64,000 nt of DNA from Diadophis punctatus similis. Lineage: Eukaryota; Chordata; Lepidosauria; Squamata; Dipsadidae. Position numbers and translations under genes: made by a program. Numbering within the stretch: the stretch's first letter is position 1; the number at the start of each line of letters is the position of its first letter. The stretch lies in contig JALIGW010000005.1 in the NCBI GenBank assembly GCA_023053685.1, forward strand, positions 22,267,501 through 22,331,500, read 5' to 3'. The notes under the pieces were generated by a model. It made no database searches. It was not told the DNA's origin and saw nothing but the letters and a program-made list of their open reading frames with translations. Below are positions 1 through 12,151 of this stretch, one piece after another.

Positions 1-1411
1 TTTAATTTAATTAATTTCATTTCATTTCATTTCATTTCATTAATTTCATTTCATTTCATTTCATTTCATTTAATAATTTAATTTAATTTAATTTAATTTA
101 ATTTAATTTAATTTAATTTAATTTAATTTAATTTAATTTAATTTAATTTAATTTAATTCAATTCAATTCAATTCAATTCAATTCAATTTCATTTCATTTC
201 AATTCAATTCAATTTATTTTATTTTATTTTATTAATTTATTTTATTTTACTTCATTTCATTTTATTTCATTTTATTTTTTTTATTTTTTTTCATTTCATT
301 TCATTTCATTTCATTTCATTATTTCATTTCATTTCATTTCATTTTAATTCATTTCATTTCATTTCATTTCATTTCATTATTTCATTTCATTTCAATGCAA
401 TTCAATTTATTTTATTTTATTTTATTTTAATTTAAATTATTTCATTTCATTTCATTTCATTTCATTTCACTTTATTTTATTTTATTTTATTTTATTAAAA
501 TTTAATTCAATTTAATTCAATTTTATTTTATTTTATTTTATTTTATTTTATTATTTTATTTCAATTCAATTTAATTTAATTTAATTCATTTCATTTCATT
601 TCATTTTATTATTATTTTATTTTATTTTATTTTATTTTATTATTTTATTATTTTATTTTATTTTATTTTATTTTATTTATTTTATTTTATTTTATTTCAA
701 TTTAATTTAATTTAATTTAATTTAATTTAATTTAATTTATTTCATTTCATTTCATTTTATTATTTTATTTTATTTTATTTTATTTTATTATTTTATTATT
801 TTATTTTATTTTATTTTATTTTATTTTATTTTATTTTATTTTATTTTATTTTATTATTTTATTTTATTTTATTTTATTTTATTTTATTTTATTTTATTTT
901 ATTATTTTATTTATTTTATTTATTTATTTTATTTTATTATTTTATTTTATTATTTTATTATTTTATTGTTATTTTATTTTATTTTATTTTATTTTATTTT
1001 ATTTCAATTTAATTTAATTTAATTCATTTCATTTCATTTTATTTTATTTTAATTTAAATTATTTCATTTCATTTCATTTCATTTTACTTTATTTTATTTT
1101 ATTTTATTTTATTTTATTATTATTTATTTTATTTTATTATTTATTTTATTATTTTATTATTTTATTGTTATTTTATTTTATTTTATTTTATTTTATTTTA
1201 TTTTATTTTATTTTATTTTATTTTATTTTATTTTATTTTATTTTATATTTTATTTTATTTTATTATTTTATTTTATTTTATTTTATTTTATTTTTTAATT
1301 TATTATTATTTATCAAATTTATTATTATTTTAATTTAATTTAATTTATTTTATTTTATTTTATTTTAATTTATTTTATTATTTATTTTATTATTATTTAT
1401 CAAATTTATTT
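1..1411. repeat. Giant TTTTA/TTTCA/TTTAA pentanucleotide array
   Basis: Almost the whole stretch is five-base units of the form TTTNA, in blocks of TTTCA, TTTTA and TTTAA (plus TTCAA), with occasional 3- or 4-base units. The left end is cut by the window, so the full length is unknown. Blocks alternate rather than being one pure repeat, which suggests repeated expansion of point variants. It abuts the tail of a minus-oriented LINE-like element at 1412, so it probably grew from that A-rich tail. No gene is present. Confidence 0.95.
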
Positions 1412-1485
1412 ACTGCTCATCTTGCAGTTCAGGCAACTCTGAGCGGCTTTGTTTGTTTTTTCATTTATTGGGTTCATGGGCTTCT
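1412..1485 (-). repeat. Minus-oriented LINE-like 3' end that seeded the array
   Basis: Read on the minus strand this is the typical end of a CR1/L2-like element: a CCGCTCAGAGTTGCC block, then an AAATTTGATAAATAA tail that merges into the pentanucleotide array. Similar ends occur at 8570, 9765, 10853 and 26730. The exact family is not resolved. Confidence 0.5.
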
Positions 1486-2067
1486 CCTATCATGAACAAG
1501 CTCTAGTGTTGTACAACCCAGCTCACATAAATCAGATTTTAAAAAACCCACAGTACTATAGTATTATTGTAAATGTAATACAAAAAGATTGATTAATCAC
1601 TTAAGCCAACCTCAAAAATAGATATTCCACTGCCAGAGCAAGTAAGATTATCTTTCATTCCCTTCCCACCACCATCCCCCAAACTTTCTGGTATAGTCAT
1701 ATTTTAATGGATTTCTTGAAAACCAACATCTGGTTTTAAAATACCTGAAATAAATATCTGTAATCCTTTTAACATTTTACAGTTCTGGTTTGTAGTAAAT
1801 CAGTTCTGAAAAAGTACATTTAAAGCAAATCACCACAGGAGGGCAGCATAACCCTTTGGCTTAATACTGTACTGTGAAGCTTATCCTAGTTTTTTTCTTA
1901 TTCCTCTATTTCAGAATCTCTTGTCTTCTCTCTAATGTAAATAAAATGGATTTTGTTATAGGCTGCATACTTTGGATTTGATCAAGGGATAATATTCCTA
2001 AGGAACATTTGCCCAAATATTTTTCTGCTTTGTTATTTTCTGTTTTTAAGGCTATAATCTTCTAAAT

Positions 2068-2688
2068 CAGTGATGGCGAACTTATGGCACATGTGCCACA
2101 CATGGCACGTGGAGCCATATCTGAGGGCACGTGAGGCATTGCCCTATGTCAGCTCCTGGCCAACTGATTTTCAGCCTTCTTTTCTGGCTGTTTTCGCTCT
2201 CCCCACGACGAAAACGGCCCAACGGGCCAACCGGAAGCTCACTTGTGTGCTCACCCTCAGCTTCCTTTTCGCTGTCAGAAGTCTTCAGGAACTTCTTCGG
2301 CTTTGGACAGTTGCAGCTAGGCCTCTCACATCTCAGCCCATTTCTTCTGCAGCCGGCAAGGCTTTCCTGAAGGCCTGTGTAGCTAATAACAGAGCTTCGG
2401 ATTGATCCGGAGCTCTGTTATCGGCTTCACAGGCCTTCAGGAAAGCCTTCCCTGCTGCAGAAGAAATGGGTCGAGGTGTGCGAGGCCTGGTGGCAACTAT
2501 TTGAAGGTAAGTAGTAGGGCAGCTCCACTTCCTTTCGTTTCCGAACTTCCAATTGCCCCGTTGGGCCATTTTTCGCCGCCCCAGGCTTCAGGAGGCTTTC
2601 CTGAATCCTGAGGAGAGTAAAAAACAGCCCAGCGGGCCTACTGGAACACCCTTTTGGTACCCGAGCCGAAAAAAGTTCGCCATCACTG
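2068..2688. mobile_element. hAT-like MITE with 8-bp TSD and central palindrome
   Basis: The termini are inverted repeats (CAGTGATGGCGAAC at the left, its complement at the right). They are flanked by a perfect 8-bp target duplication TTCTAAAT at 2060-2067 and 2689-2696, which is diagnostic of hAT-type transposition. No transposase is present. The interior holds a long inverted repeat (about 2319-2397 against 2405-2500) centred near 2400. A second member with the same ends is at 20722-21103. Confidence 0.88.
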
Positions 2689-2879
2689 TTCTAAATCAAA
2701 GGAGTTGTTATATTAATAGATTTTTATATTTATTTGATAAAATGTTTTATTTTATTCTGTAGAAAGTTAGCACCCATCCCTCTCCTAGAAGAATGAAATA
2801 TTTTGAGAAATATTAAAAAGGCAGAATATTATATTTCCCTGGATGAGAAATGGAGAAACATGCTCTTGGAAAGCAGCCC

Positions 2880-3373
2880 CCACCTTTCTTAATAGCCCTC
2901 AGCAGATGTCAGCACTAAAGAGATAAAGAGATAGGTAGCTCTATTCATAGGCAAAAATTCCCTGCAGCCAGGTCTGAACAAAGGTAGGATTAGCCTTCAG
3001 CCATAATAGGAATTGTCCAACACCCTTTCAGAACACAAGCTCCTTCATTGCATCATCTTAGTTGCACCACACCCTCCAAACTTCAACCAAACCTAGGAGC
3101 TCAGACAACCTACAGAGCCAGCTATGACCCTTATAACAGCCAATAGAATACATGTTCTTGCACAGGAACAGGAAGTTCAAGTGCAAAGACCAAGAGAAAG
3201 TATATAAACCCCTCACTATCAACTCCATGTGGTCAGCTGCACCAGAACCACACACATGTGCTTCTGTTCATCAATAAATGGACCCTCTTTCCAGTCAGCC
3301 TCCAGCCTCCATTTTGTCTCCAGTGCCTTTCTCTTGGATTGGAACTGAACTAGATGGATATTTCTTCCCAACA
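2880..3373 (+). mobile_element. LTR-like segment (possible solo LTR)
   Basis: A TATA box (TATATAAACC, 3201-3210) is followed 63 bases later by AATAAA (3273-3278), and the segment closes with CCCAACA at 3373. Promoter and poly(A) signal at this spacing fit a retroviral-type LTR. No matching LTR or internal coding region was seen, the left boundary is uncertain and no target duplication was found. It could instead be a chance or cellular promoter-like sequence. Confidence 0.4.
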
Positions 3374-5754
3374 ATCATATTCTATACAATCCCATAGACT
3401 CTGATTAAAAAAACGAACTATTTCATTTGATGGAGGGGGATACATAAAAATAGAGTGCATGTTTTACATGAAATGATCCTCATCAGTTCCAGGTACGTTG
3501 GAAAAATTCCTGCATAAAACCTTGGAAAACCACTGCCATTTATTGATAATGATACTTAGGTAGACGAACCAATAATGAATAAAAGCCTCTTCCTGAATGG
3601 CACAGTCATTATTACACATGTAACTAAGGGAATAAGCGAAACTGCACTTTACATGGAACAAAAATGCTTCTCTTTTACAAAAGAAGGGATCAAATTCCAG
3701 GGTGTCTCACCCTAAATTTCATTTTAGCATGCAATTGTATGCCATCATAAAATATACAAAAGATTAAAAAAAAACCTATCAGAATATAAAGAATAATTTC
3801 AGCAATAGCAAACACAGCACTGATTCGCAGGGAGATTTTCTTGGCTTTGGATTAAACCCCTTGAAATCCATCAAAGACAAAATATATTCTAATCTCAAAG
3901 TGAACCACTCCAAGGTGGAATATTCAGACAAATCAAAGCCCTGCCAGATGAGAAATGCAGAAAGAAAAGTGGGTACTGCTTTTTTCAATTTATATTTTTA
4001 TCATTTTTCTCACCAAACACAGTTGTTGAGAATATAATGGGACCATTATTTATGGCTGATCTCAGTGTCCTACTAATGTGAGAACTTGATGTACTTGATG
4101 TTTCTAAGGATTTAAGGAAAATGATTCATTAAAGCAATGAATCTGTGTTTATTGGGCATCTTAATAGGTATTTAAGAAAGGTTGAGTATAATTTTTTATG
4201 ATGGAGATGTTACAAATTTTAGGGAACTTCAAGATGTATATTTAAAGCTTGCCCTATCGTCTTCCCGCTTTAATTGAATGTTCATATTATTGTTCATACA
4301 ATTTTGGAAAGAACAATAAGTTTTAAGTATGTTTATGTAATGTTAAATTACACACTGAAAACTTGGAATGTATAAATTTAAGAAGACTTTCAGACTTATC
4401 GAACTTGAAAGATAGCTAAAAATAGCATTTTTCATTGTTGAAATAAAGTACAATTCTAGTCTTAAAATCCTGAACTAAAAATTGTGTTCACTCTGTTTTG
4501 AACTTACTATCAATATAATTAACATACTAATTAATATGACATAGGTTGAGAAAAATTCAATTCATTTTTTAAAAACCAACAGAATTACAGAATTGGGTGG
4601 AACTTGCATCTGGTTGTGCAGGATCTTTAATACAGAATACAATTCAATATTCTTAATCAGATGATTGATAACCCTTTGCTTACATTAGACTATCATGTCT
4701 GAGCTACAAAAGTCCAAATAATTGCAACAAAGAGTTAGATATTATTAAATATCTAATATTATTAAATATTATTCCTAACATTTATCCTTTACCTAACAGC
4801 ATTCAGAAATTAGAAAGCTTCTCCAAAAAGAAAGCTTCTCTGGTACTTCTCTGCAATTCCATTCTCTAATGTTAAATTATCACATTGCGCTGACATGCAA
4901 ATGTGAAACATATCTTGCACAAGTCAATATTCATGTTATTGTTGGATGTTTGGGGCATGACATCAGATGCATTCTGGAGGCCAAGTTCTTTCTTGATGAT
5001 TGAATTGGTCTAAATAAAACAATAGTATAAGCTTGATACAGCTGTATGATGGTTATATGCTGAATTGATCATTTTAATATTACAAGTTGATGATAAATGA
5101 ACATTTAGCCAAATTTGAATACAGGAAAATAAAACTGAGTTGTTAAGGAAAAGGTAAAAAGAAATGTGTTACATAAGGTATAAAATAATATAGATGAATT
5201 TCCTTCCAATAAGTGACATTAATAAATAAATATTTACATTAAGTCATATAGTAAGGTATTACAGTACTATGAACATCAATTAAAATTTATCAGGTACTCT
5301 TTTAAAAGGAAGATAATAAAACAACATCTCTTAATTTTAATGGATGGGCAATTTACAATTCACAAGTTTCTCTTCAGGCGAGAAGTTGCCAATATAAAGA
5401 TAAATAAGGAGTTATATAAAAGCACTCTTCAAGTATCTGAAATAAAGTTTTGTAGACCAAGGCCAAGATCTGAGTTTCTCATATTAGAATACCAAATAAT
5501 TGATTTAACCTGTAGGAAGGCAGATTCAGATTCGGTGTCAGAAAGCATTTCTTTACACTACGAACAGTACGATATGTGAAAAATGTGGTGGTTGCTCCTT
5601 TATTGGTTATATTCCAATGGAGATAGCAAGCCATCTGTCCAAGATGCTTTCAATTGAATTTTGTGCTTTAAATTTTATATTACATTCTTCGAACAAAAGA
5701 ATCTCTTCCACTGCTGTGAGTCTATTATTTAAACTCTCAATTTTAAGTACTTTA
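3374..5754. other. Gene-free AT-rich DNA
   Basis: No coding region, RNA gene or clear repeat boundary was recognised. Open frames are all under 80 codons and show no family resemblance. Confidence 0.6.
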
Positions 5755-5796
<42 letters not shown>

Positions 5797-5822
5797 ACTA
5801 ACTAACTAACTAACTAACTATC

Positions 5823-5908
<86 letters not shown>

Positions 5909-5909
5909 C
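5755..5909. repeat. (TATC)n microsatellite with internal (AACT)n
   Basis: Tetranucleotide array of TATC units interrupted near 5796-5820 by an AACT run. It adjoins a minus-oriented LINE-like 3' end, as do several other arrays in the window. Confidence 0.95.
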
Positions 5910-6020
5910 ATGCTGCCCATCTCACCATTCAAAGTGAATCTGGATGGCTTACAATACAATAAAAACTTAATATAAAAACCATTAAAATCAACAATAGATA
6001 GATAAAGACTAAAAACCAAG
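5910..6020 (-). repeat. Minus-oriented LINE-like 3' end
   Basis: The run CTGCCCATCTCACCATTCAA followed by a GGATGGCTTACAATACAA block reads, on the minus strand, like the conserved end of CR1/L2-like elements (lysine-rich tail region 'TGTAAGCC...GATGGGC'). Confidence 0.45.
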
Positions 6021-7128
6021 AGCACAAATGGTACAGAGGTGTAATCTTCTCTATTACTCCATCAACCACTTCCAGCGTCCCCCCCTTAAATAGGTCTAAT
6101 AAGGTTTCTTTTTAAAAGAAGGTAGTTGATTTGTCCCTTTCTATTCCAGAAAGAATTACATACAGTAACGAATCCTAGTAAATATTTAAGAATAAAATAT
6201 TTTAGATTCAGTAGTGCTCAAGGAATTAAAGCTCAGAGGGGAAAAAAAAACCCATTGGCACCCATTACAAAGACAGAACTATGGTTCTGTTTTTCTCTGA
6301 AATTGAGATGAAGCTACAGACATAGCTTTTGGCCCATGTCCAACTGTGAACCGTAGTTCTCATTAATCTCTAAAGACAGCATTACATCCTGGTCTCAGAG
6401 TAATCTTTAAAATATGCAGAGATTGTTTTTTCCTTGTTGGGTTATTGAACATGGCATCTAATGAAATATGGAGTTAACTCATAAGTCAATTTGGCATGAA
6501 GGGACTCGAGAACCTTGCCATCCATATTAATAGGCCTTTCACAAATGTAAAATGAGAGAGCAATATTAGGAATTCCCTTTCACTGTGCTAAAGAATTAAT
6601 AAGTGATAATATCTCTTAGTTTTATCTTGTTTTGATATTTGAATGTTGATACACACACTGATGTTAAACATTAGATATTACTATAATAAGATCAAATATT
6701 ACATTAGAGAATTTATGGAAAGAACATTTGTGTTTCATTATTACCTTATGATAATCCACATTATCATATTTTATTGTGGTTAATATCATAAACCACAATA
6801 AATATCATCAAAATAATAATTTATTATCTAAAATGCTATTTCAAACAATTTGCAAGGCAAATTAGTTTTCTTTTAAAGGCTTCTTCTATGCAAGAAAAAA
6901 TGAGTTTAGGGGATAAAATCAGATATTTACAACCAGTGCTAAAAATTCAGTGACTATTAGAAGGAGGGGAAAAATCATTTTCTGAATCTCTTTGTTGCTG
7001 CTTAGTGGCTGTCATGTTTTTATTTTTTTAGTTAAAAGTTGTTTTCTTGAACATATAGCTTGCCTAAGGAGCAATATGCTCATTTTGGCTATTTCAAAGA
7101 ATTTTTTAAAAAATTTATATATCTTGAA

Positions 7129-7130
<2 letters not shown>
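6021..7130. other. Gene-free AT-rich DNA
   Basis: Nothing recognisable; open frames are short and in low-complexity or AT-rich sequence. Confidence 0.55.

Positions 7131-7156
<26 letters not shown>
7131..7156. repeat. (TG)n microsatellite
   Basis: Thirteen or so TG units; a short CA-rich cluster follows at 7217-7238. Confidence 0.9.
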
Positions 7157-7159
<3 letters not shown>

Positions 7160-7552
7160 TTTATTTGCCGTTCATCTTGTATATAGACACACACTTCTAG
7201 ATCTTTTAAAAATAAACACACTCACACACACACACACATTGTTCTGTAAAAAATCAATATACTGTAGGTTAATGATGATAAAAACTAAATTTGCTGTTGT
7301 TAAAAATGAAGTCCAACTTGGTCAGGAACAATATTCAGCAAACAAGCTCTGAATCTGAGACCTTTTTAAAATTGATGTTTAATTCCACTTTCACTCAAGT
7401 AACAAGAACCCATTTCTGGAGATCAAGTTTACTCCTGAATGTGCAGCTTTGCCAAAAAAAGTGAGAAAATTTGAGGAAAGAAGGAAGTTCATATGCAACT
7501 TTGTAAATAGTAGCATTTGAAGAATAACATAAATTAAGTGGTGCACAAGGCT

Positions 7553-7553
<1 letters not shown>

Positions 7554-7642
<89 letters not shown>
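7554..7642. repeat. Compound (TG)n(AG)n microsatellite
   Basis: About 25 TG units switch directly to about 19 AG units at 7605. The switch keeps the purine/pyrimidine phase only in the first half. Confidence 0.95.
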
Positions 7643-7645
<3 letters not shown>

Positions 7646-8034
7646 ATCTCCTCTTCAAAAACCCCACATTTCTAAAAGCCTCCATGCTACAATTCACAAA
7701 AGGATTCCATTTGTGTTAAGTTGATCGATTTTAGCTTGGCAGTGTAGCTTTCCTTCAGTCCCAGAGGCGACCTTACTTGGTTCCTGCTGTCAAATTCTGT
7801 TTCCCTCCCTCCCTCCTCATCTTCCATGCAGTGTAGAGAATTTGCCTAAAGCATCCTTGGTCTCTTGAACATTTCTCTCTGGGAAAAGCACTGAGTCATT
7901 GACATTTTTATGCAGCCCTGGAAGGCACGTCTTATTTTGCAAATGCACTGCCCCTACACACTTAATTTGTCACTGTTGGGGCAGCAGCATCCTTTCCTCC
8001 AGAAACAATACCTTTCTAGATCTCTTAAACCAAA

Positions 8035-8210
8035 ATACATATGTACCATACTCCATTAAGTGCACCAGCGTGCCTATCGTCCCTGTCCTAATGTTCCCTC
8101 TTTTCAGTACCCATCTTATGTATATAAACAATATTATATCTATGTATATTACCAACATGTACTTGACAAAAATAAAAAAATAAAAAAAAATAAAAAAAAA
8201 TATATTAATA
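8035..8210 (+). repeat. Possible non-LTR retrotransposon 3' end
   Basis: The stretch ends with ACATGTACTTGACAAAAATA followed by an A-rich AAATAAAA tail, which resembles the 3' end of a squamate CR1-like LINE. No coding part remains. Confidence 0.35.
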
Positions 8211-8569
8211 GTTTTTAAATATTTGACTCAGGATTTGTTCAGAAGCAAGTCCTATAGTAGAAGATACCAAACTCATCAGCTGGCCTGCAATATCTTCAGG
8301 AAACAATTTCTTCTAATTCTTTTCAGGTCTTAAAAGCATCACATGCCTTTCTTTGAATTCATTTGTTAACTTTATTAATCGTTTCTTAGGATTTTTGCCC
8401 TGGAAATACGGAATGGGGAAAGAGTTCAATTGCCGTGACTTTGTATGAACTACCAACATCCAAGTGGAAACTCTTTTCCACTCATTTGGCAAAGCTAAAT
8501 AATGAAAATAGGACCATGTGTAAATAAAGAGTCTTCTGTGAAAAATACTCCCTCACCATATATTTAATT

Positions 8570-8640
8570 ACACCCTGCCCAGAGTTGCTCTGAGGTGGTC
8601 TCTAAATTTGATAAATAAAATAAAATGAATAAATATATAC
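8570..8640 (+). repeat. LINE-like 3' end with AAATAAAT tail
   Basis: CTGCCCAGAGTTGCTCTGAG followed by a TTTGATAAATAAAATAAAAT tail is the same end motif as the minus-oriented one at 1412-1485. Confidence 0.5.
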
Positions 8641-9469
8641 AATATACAGTAGATTTGAATTTAAGTCTGCGTTCTCATTCATTGGACAAATACCTTCTAT
8701 ACATTCATCTGCCTAGTTCAGTATTGTAGACACTGACTGACAGCTTCAAAATTGAAGATCCCACCCCCTTAAATTTACTTAAAGATGTCAATAATTGATC
8801 CTACAACCTTCTGCATGCGCTAAAGATATGAAGAACATGGATTAGAAAATGGAATAAATGGAATAGAAATTGTTGGAATGATTCAATGGGAAATATTTCA
8901 AACTACACTTCACTGGAACACAAACTATTTACTAATTTTCAATCTAATTACCACATGAGGGCAGCAGATATATATCGAACTAATAATTTAATTTTAAATA
9001 TGAAGGAATGGATAGCAGTTGCTCAATTGGGAAAAAATAATGGTAGCCTCTCAATAGCTGCATCCAGTAGAAACATTTCAGCTATCAAAAAGCCCCTAGT
9101 TCTATTGATGGCTGGAATAATCTACGGTTGTTTCAAATCTATGAAACTAAGTAACATTCAAAGCCTGCAACTTCTTTATAAGTTTTATAAATAAGTTTTA
9201 TAAATCCTGAGAAATTATATACATGCTTATCCAATCCATTTCTAGCAATGTGTAGCTAGTCCTGCTAGCTGTGGCAGAGTGGGAGAACCCAAGATTGATA
9301 ATGTCTCTTTCTTAAACTCATGTAGAATAGTTTTTAGTTAGCACATATCTATTGCTTAAACCTTCATGACTTCCATCACTCCTGATGGAATGAAATCTGG
9401 GGAAATTGTGGCTGCTTCAGCACTGCCTCATTTTGAACGTTCCATGACAGTTTCCCAGCAACTCACATA
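8641..9469. other. Gene-free DNA
   Basis: The longest frame (8886-9194, 102 codons) has no recognisable domain, no flanking splice signals of note and ordinary AT-rich codon use; it is not called as a gene. Confidence 0.5.
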
Positions 9470-9720
9470 ATTAATTAATTAATTTTATTTGTCAACAAGT
9501 GCAAGGAAACAGGACACATGAAAAAAGGCCACAAATAAATGGATATAAAGAAGCAAACCATAGCCATAAACACATAAAATGAGTACATACAAATGGGTAC
9601 AGTAGGACAGGGACGGTAGGCACATTGGTGCGCTTATGCACACCCCCTTAGGGACCTCTTAAGAAATGTGTAAGGTCCACGGTAGACAGTTCAAGGTCAG
9701 TTTAAATTTAATAATCACTT
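9470..9720 (+). repeat. Interspersed repeat, family unidentified (copy 1)
   Basis: Shares a long block with 59600-59860, including GGACGGTAGGCAC / GGAACGGTAGGCAC, TGCGCTTATGCAC and GACCTCTTA. Both copies begin with TTTATTTGTCAA. It is therefore a dispersed repeat of this genome, but I cannot name the family. Confidence 0.7.
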
Positions 9721-9764
9721 GCTCCCTCCTTCGTTCAGTAGCAGCCACTTAACTTCTTGTAGGG

Positions 9765-9820
9765 AAGGGAAGGTACGCCGTCCTGAGTCCTACGGGAGTT
9801 GGGCGGCATATAAAAATGAC
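9765..9820 (+). repeat. LINE/SINE-like 3' end (CCGTCCTGAGTCCT type)
   Basis: CGCCGTCCTGAGTCCTACGG and GGGCGGCATATAAA precede an (AAAT)n tail. The same end in reverse orientation lies at 10853-10915 next to a (TTTA)n array. Confidence 0.6.
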
Positions 9821-9899
<79 letters not shown>

Positions 9900-9901
9900 A
9901 T
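9821..9901. repeat. (TAAA)n microsatellite
   Basis: Twenty TAAA units that grow directly out of the tail of the preceding element. Confidence 0.95.
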
Positions 9902-10035
9902 GAAGGGGAAGGGGAAGGGGAAGGGGAAGGGGAAGGGGAAGGGGAAGGGGAAGGGGAAGAGAAGGGGAGGGGAGGAGAGGGGAGGGAAGGGGAGAGAAAA
10001 GAAAGGAGAGGAGAGGGGAGGGGAAGGGAAAGAGA
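9902..10035 (+). repeat. Purine-only (GGGGAA)n tract, G-quadruplex prone
   Basis: A 134-base run without a pyrimidine. Its first half is about ten GGGGAA units, which gives many sets of four G-runs; the second half is irregular GA-rich. It follows the TAAA array without a gap. Confidence 0.93.
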
Positions 10036-10469
10036 TTTCTGTTGCTCACTGCCAGATTCCTTGATATAAATTTAATGGGGATTCGGGAAGCTGAGAGGAA
10101 GTTGGAAGTCGCTGCTGCTCCCACTGATATTTTGTCCATCCATAGTCATTCTGTTTCTCTGTGTATGTAAGGAAATATTTCTGAAACAATGACATGTGAA
10201 CTTCATTTACAAGTTACAAACACCTTTTCCACAAGTCAGTGGGGAAGCCTAGGAAACTTGCAGGGTCAATGGGGATTACATGGCCGTAGCTCATGGTGGG
10301 AGTGCATCATAGCACAATGATGAGTTTGGACTTGCAATTACTTCCTGGAAACTTGCTGGGAAAAAGTCAATGGGAAATTTTGTAGGGAAGTTGCAAGTTG
10401 CTCCACCATTCCCTTTGCATTTGTACCACGTTGTTCAGCCTTGACCCAACAGTCATAGATTCTCTAGTA

Positions 10470-10604
10470 CAGGGGTATCAAACTCACATCGTCACAGAGG
10501 CGGCATGTGACATATCGTGGCTTTTTTCCCCTTTGCTAAACCGGGCGTGGGCATGGCCAGCGTGTGACTCATCTGGCCTGCGGGCTGCGAATTTGACAGA
10601 CTTA
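10470..10604. mobile_element. hAT-like MITE (GGGGTGTCAAACTC family)
   Basis: Left end CAGGGGTATCAAACTC; perfect 8-bp target duplication CTCTAGTA at 10462-10469 and 10605-10612. The right end is decayed (TTTGACAGACTTA against an expected TTTGACACCCCTG). A 130-bp sister copy lies at 18534-18663. Confidence 0.85.
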
Positions 10605-10722
10605 CTCTAGTACTTATTTAATTTCCTAAATACATTTTGATCTTGTTTATTCAAAAATTCATTTTGAAACATGAAAATAAATTCACATTATTGCATAGAA
10701 GATTAAAAAGCCAAATGAATCA

Positions 10723-10852
<130 letters not shown>

Positions 10853-10915
10853 GGAGTTCTTCTATGCCACCCTACTCCCTAAGGACTCAGGGCGGCGTAC
10901 AGCATTTTAAAGAAC
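10853..10915 (-). repeat. Minus-oriented LINE/SINE-like 3' end
   Basis: On the minus strand it contains CGCCCTGAGTCCTTAGGGAG, matching the end at 9765-9820. Confidence 0.6.
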
Positions 10916-10989
10916 ACATGTAGGGAAATTAATGCATATGAGAGTTTTATGTTGAATTCCTTGAACCCTTATACACTATTATACCTTAT

Positions 10990-11290
10990 CATACTGCCCT
11001 ATGTATAACACAGCCAGAATTAAATTATTGTCTCTTCTTGGAACTGATCCCTCTGGTTCTAATGCTAGTAATTTGGCCTTATATTGTCTAGGGGATGTCT
11101 CCTCCTATATTACGTCTCAGGTTTCAAAATTTTTCTTAAGAGCTGTAACTATTAGAAGAGAACGTTGTAATTCTCTTTAGCCAAGGCTTCTGGTGTTAAT
11201 TGTTTGTGATTGTATTGTTTTCTTTTTGTTTTTTGTTGCACTTGTATTTTGGTCTGTGACTGTAAAATAAAATTATTATTATTATTTTAC
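10990..11290 (+). repeat. Possible non-LTR retrotransposon 3' end
   Basis: The segment ends with GGTCTGTGACTGTAAAATAA followed by ATT triplets, which is typical of LINE tails. Coding content is not recognisable. Confidence 0.3.
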
Positions 11291-11894
11291 CTTATGGAAA
11301 CAACTTTCTAGATTGCTTGCCAATATGCAAATTGATTAAGCCAGTCTAATGTGTGAATGCAATATACTATTTCTGCTTTCTCATAGTGTTTTTTTTTTAA
11401 ATTACCCGAAGTCTTAGCTTGATTCAGATTCAATCACTTGTATATTTATTATCTTTATCCTGGTGACTTGTCTGAATGCAATTAACTAAATTAAAGGACT
11501 AATGCTTCTCTGCAGTCAACTAAGCTCTTATTCATCAATCTGATGATGCTGAGTTCAATAAGTTAATTACAGAATAGAAGGGGGGGAAAGCCACTAACAT
11601 TAGAAGTAAGCCAAACCAAGCATAGAAAGAAATCTAATTATATCACTTGTGTTCAGAATTTATTTTACTACAGTTCCATAGGAAGAATGGGCAACTTCTG
11701 AGAGGACATTGTAGGAGGCTGAAGAAGGACCTGTTCAATAATTAACAATATGGAAATGGAAGGGCTACAAAATGGCTACAAAGAACTTCCTGTCTCTGAA
11801 CATAGAATGGTTGATGAAATTTGGGATCATTAGGCCATACAATATGGCAATTTGGAGATAGTTTTGCAGTTTACTAGAGAAAAATGTTCTAATA

Positions 11895-12151
11895 GAGCCG
11901 AGGTGGCGCAGCAGTTAGAGTGCAGTACTGCAGGCTACTTTAGCTGACTGTGATCAGCAGTTCAGCTTTCAAATCTCACCGGCTCAGGGTTGTCTCAGCC
12001 TTCCATCCTTCCGAGGTAGGTAAAATGAGGACCCAGATTGTTGGGGGCAATATAAATATAAATTGCTTAACGGTGTAAACCGCTTAGAGAGTGCTTGCAC
12101 TATGAGGTGGTATATAAATCTCACTAATAAATAAACTAATAAATAAATAAT
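11895..12151 (+). mobile_element. tRNA-derived squamate SINE, copy 1
   Basis: The head holds a tRNA-like A box (GTGGCGCAGCAGTTAGAG) and a B-box-like GCTTTCAAATCTC; the body has TTCCATCCTTCCGAGG and GGTAAAATGAGGACC, and the tail runs into AATAAATA. Four copies (11895, 31114, 44742, 56255), all on the plus strand, share this plan. They are transcribed, if at all, by RNA polymerase III; they are not tRNA genes. Confidence 0.85.

Noticed and set aside
1839..1853. CTCF-like CCACAGGAGGGCAGC
   Set aside because: Two core mismatches; too weak alone. The same goes for CCACATGAGGGCAGC at about 8951.
7395..7697. Frames with His-Thr and Ser-Leu runs
   Set aside because: Translations of TG and AG microsatellites; the same holds for frames at 31419, 33879-34297, 36717 and 60551.
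8886..9194. 102-codon frame as a gene
   Set aside because: No domain, no splice or promoter context, AT-rich codon use like random frames here.
9735..10139. 134-codon minus-strand frame
   Set aside because: Runs through the GGGGAA and TAAA arrays; Pro-Leu and Leu-Phe-Ile-Tyr repeats only.
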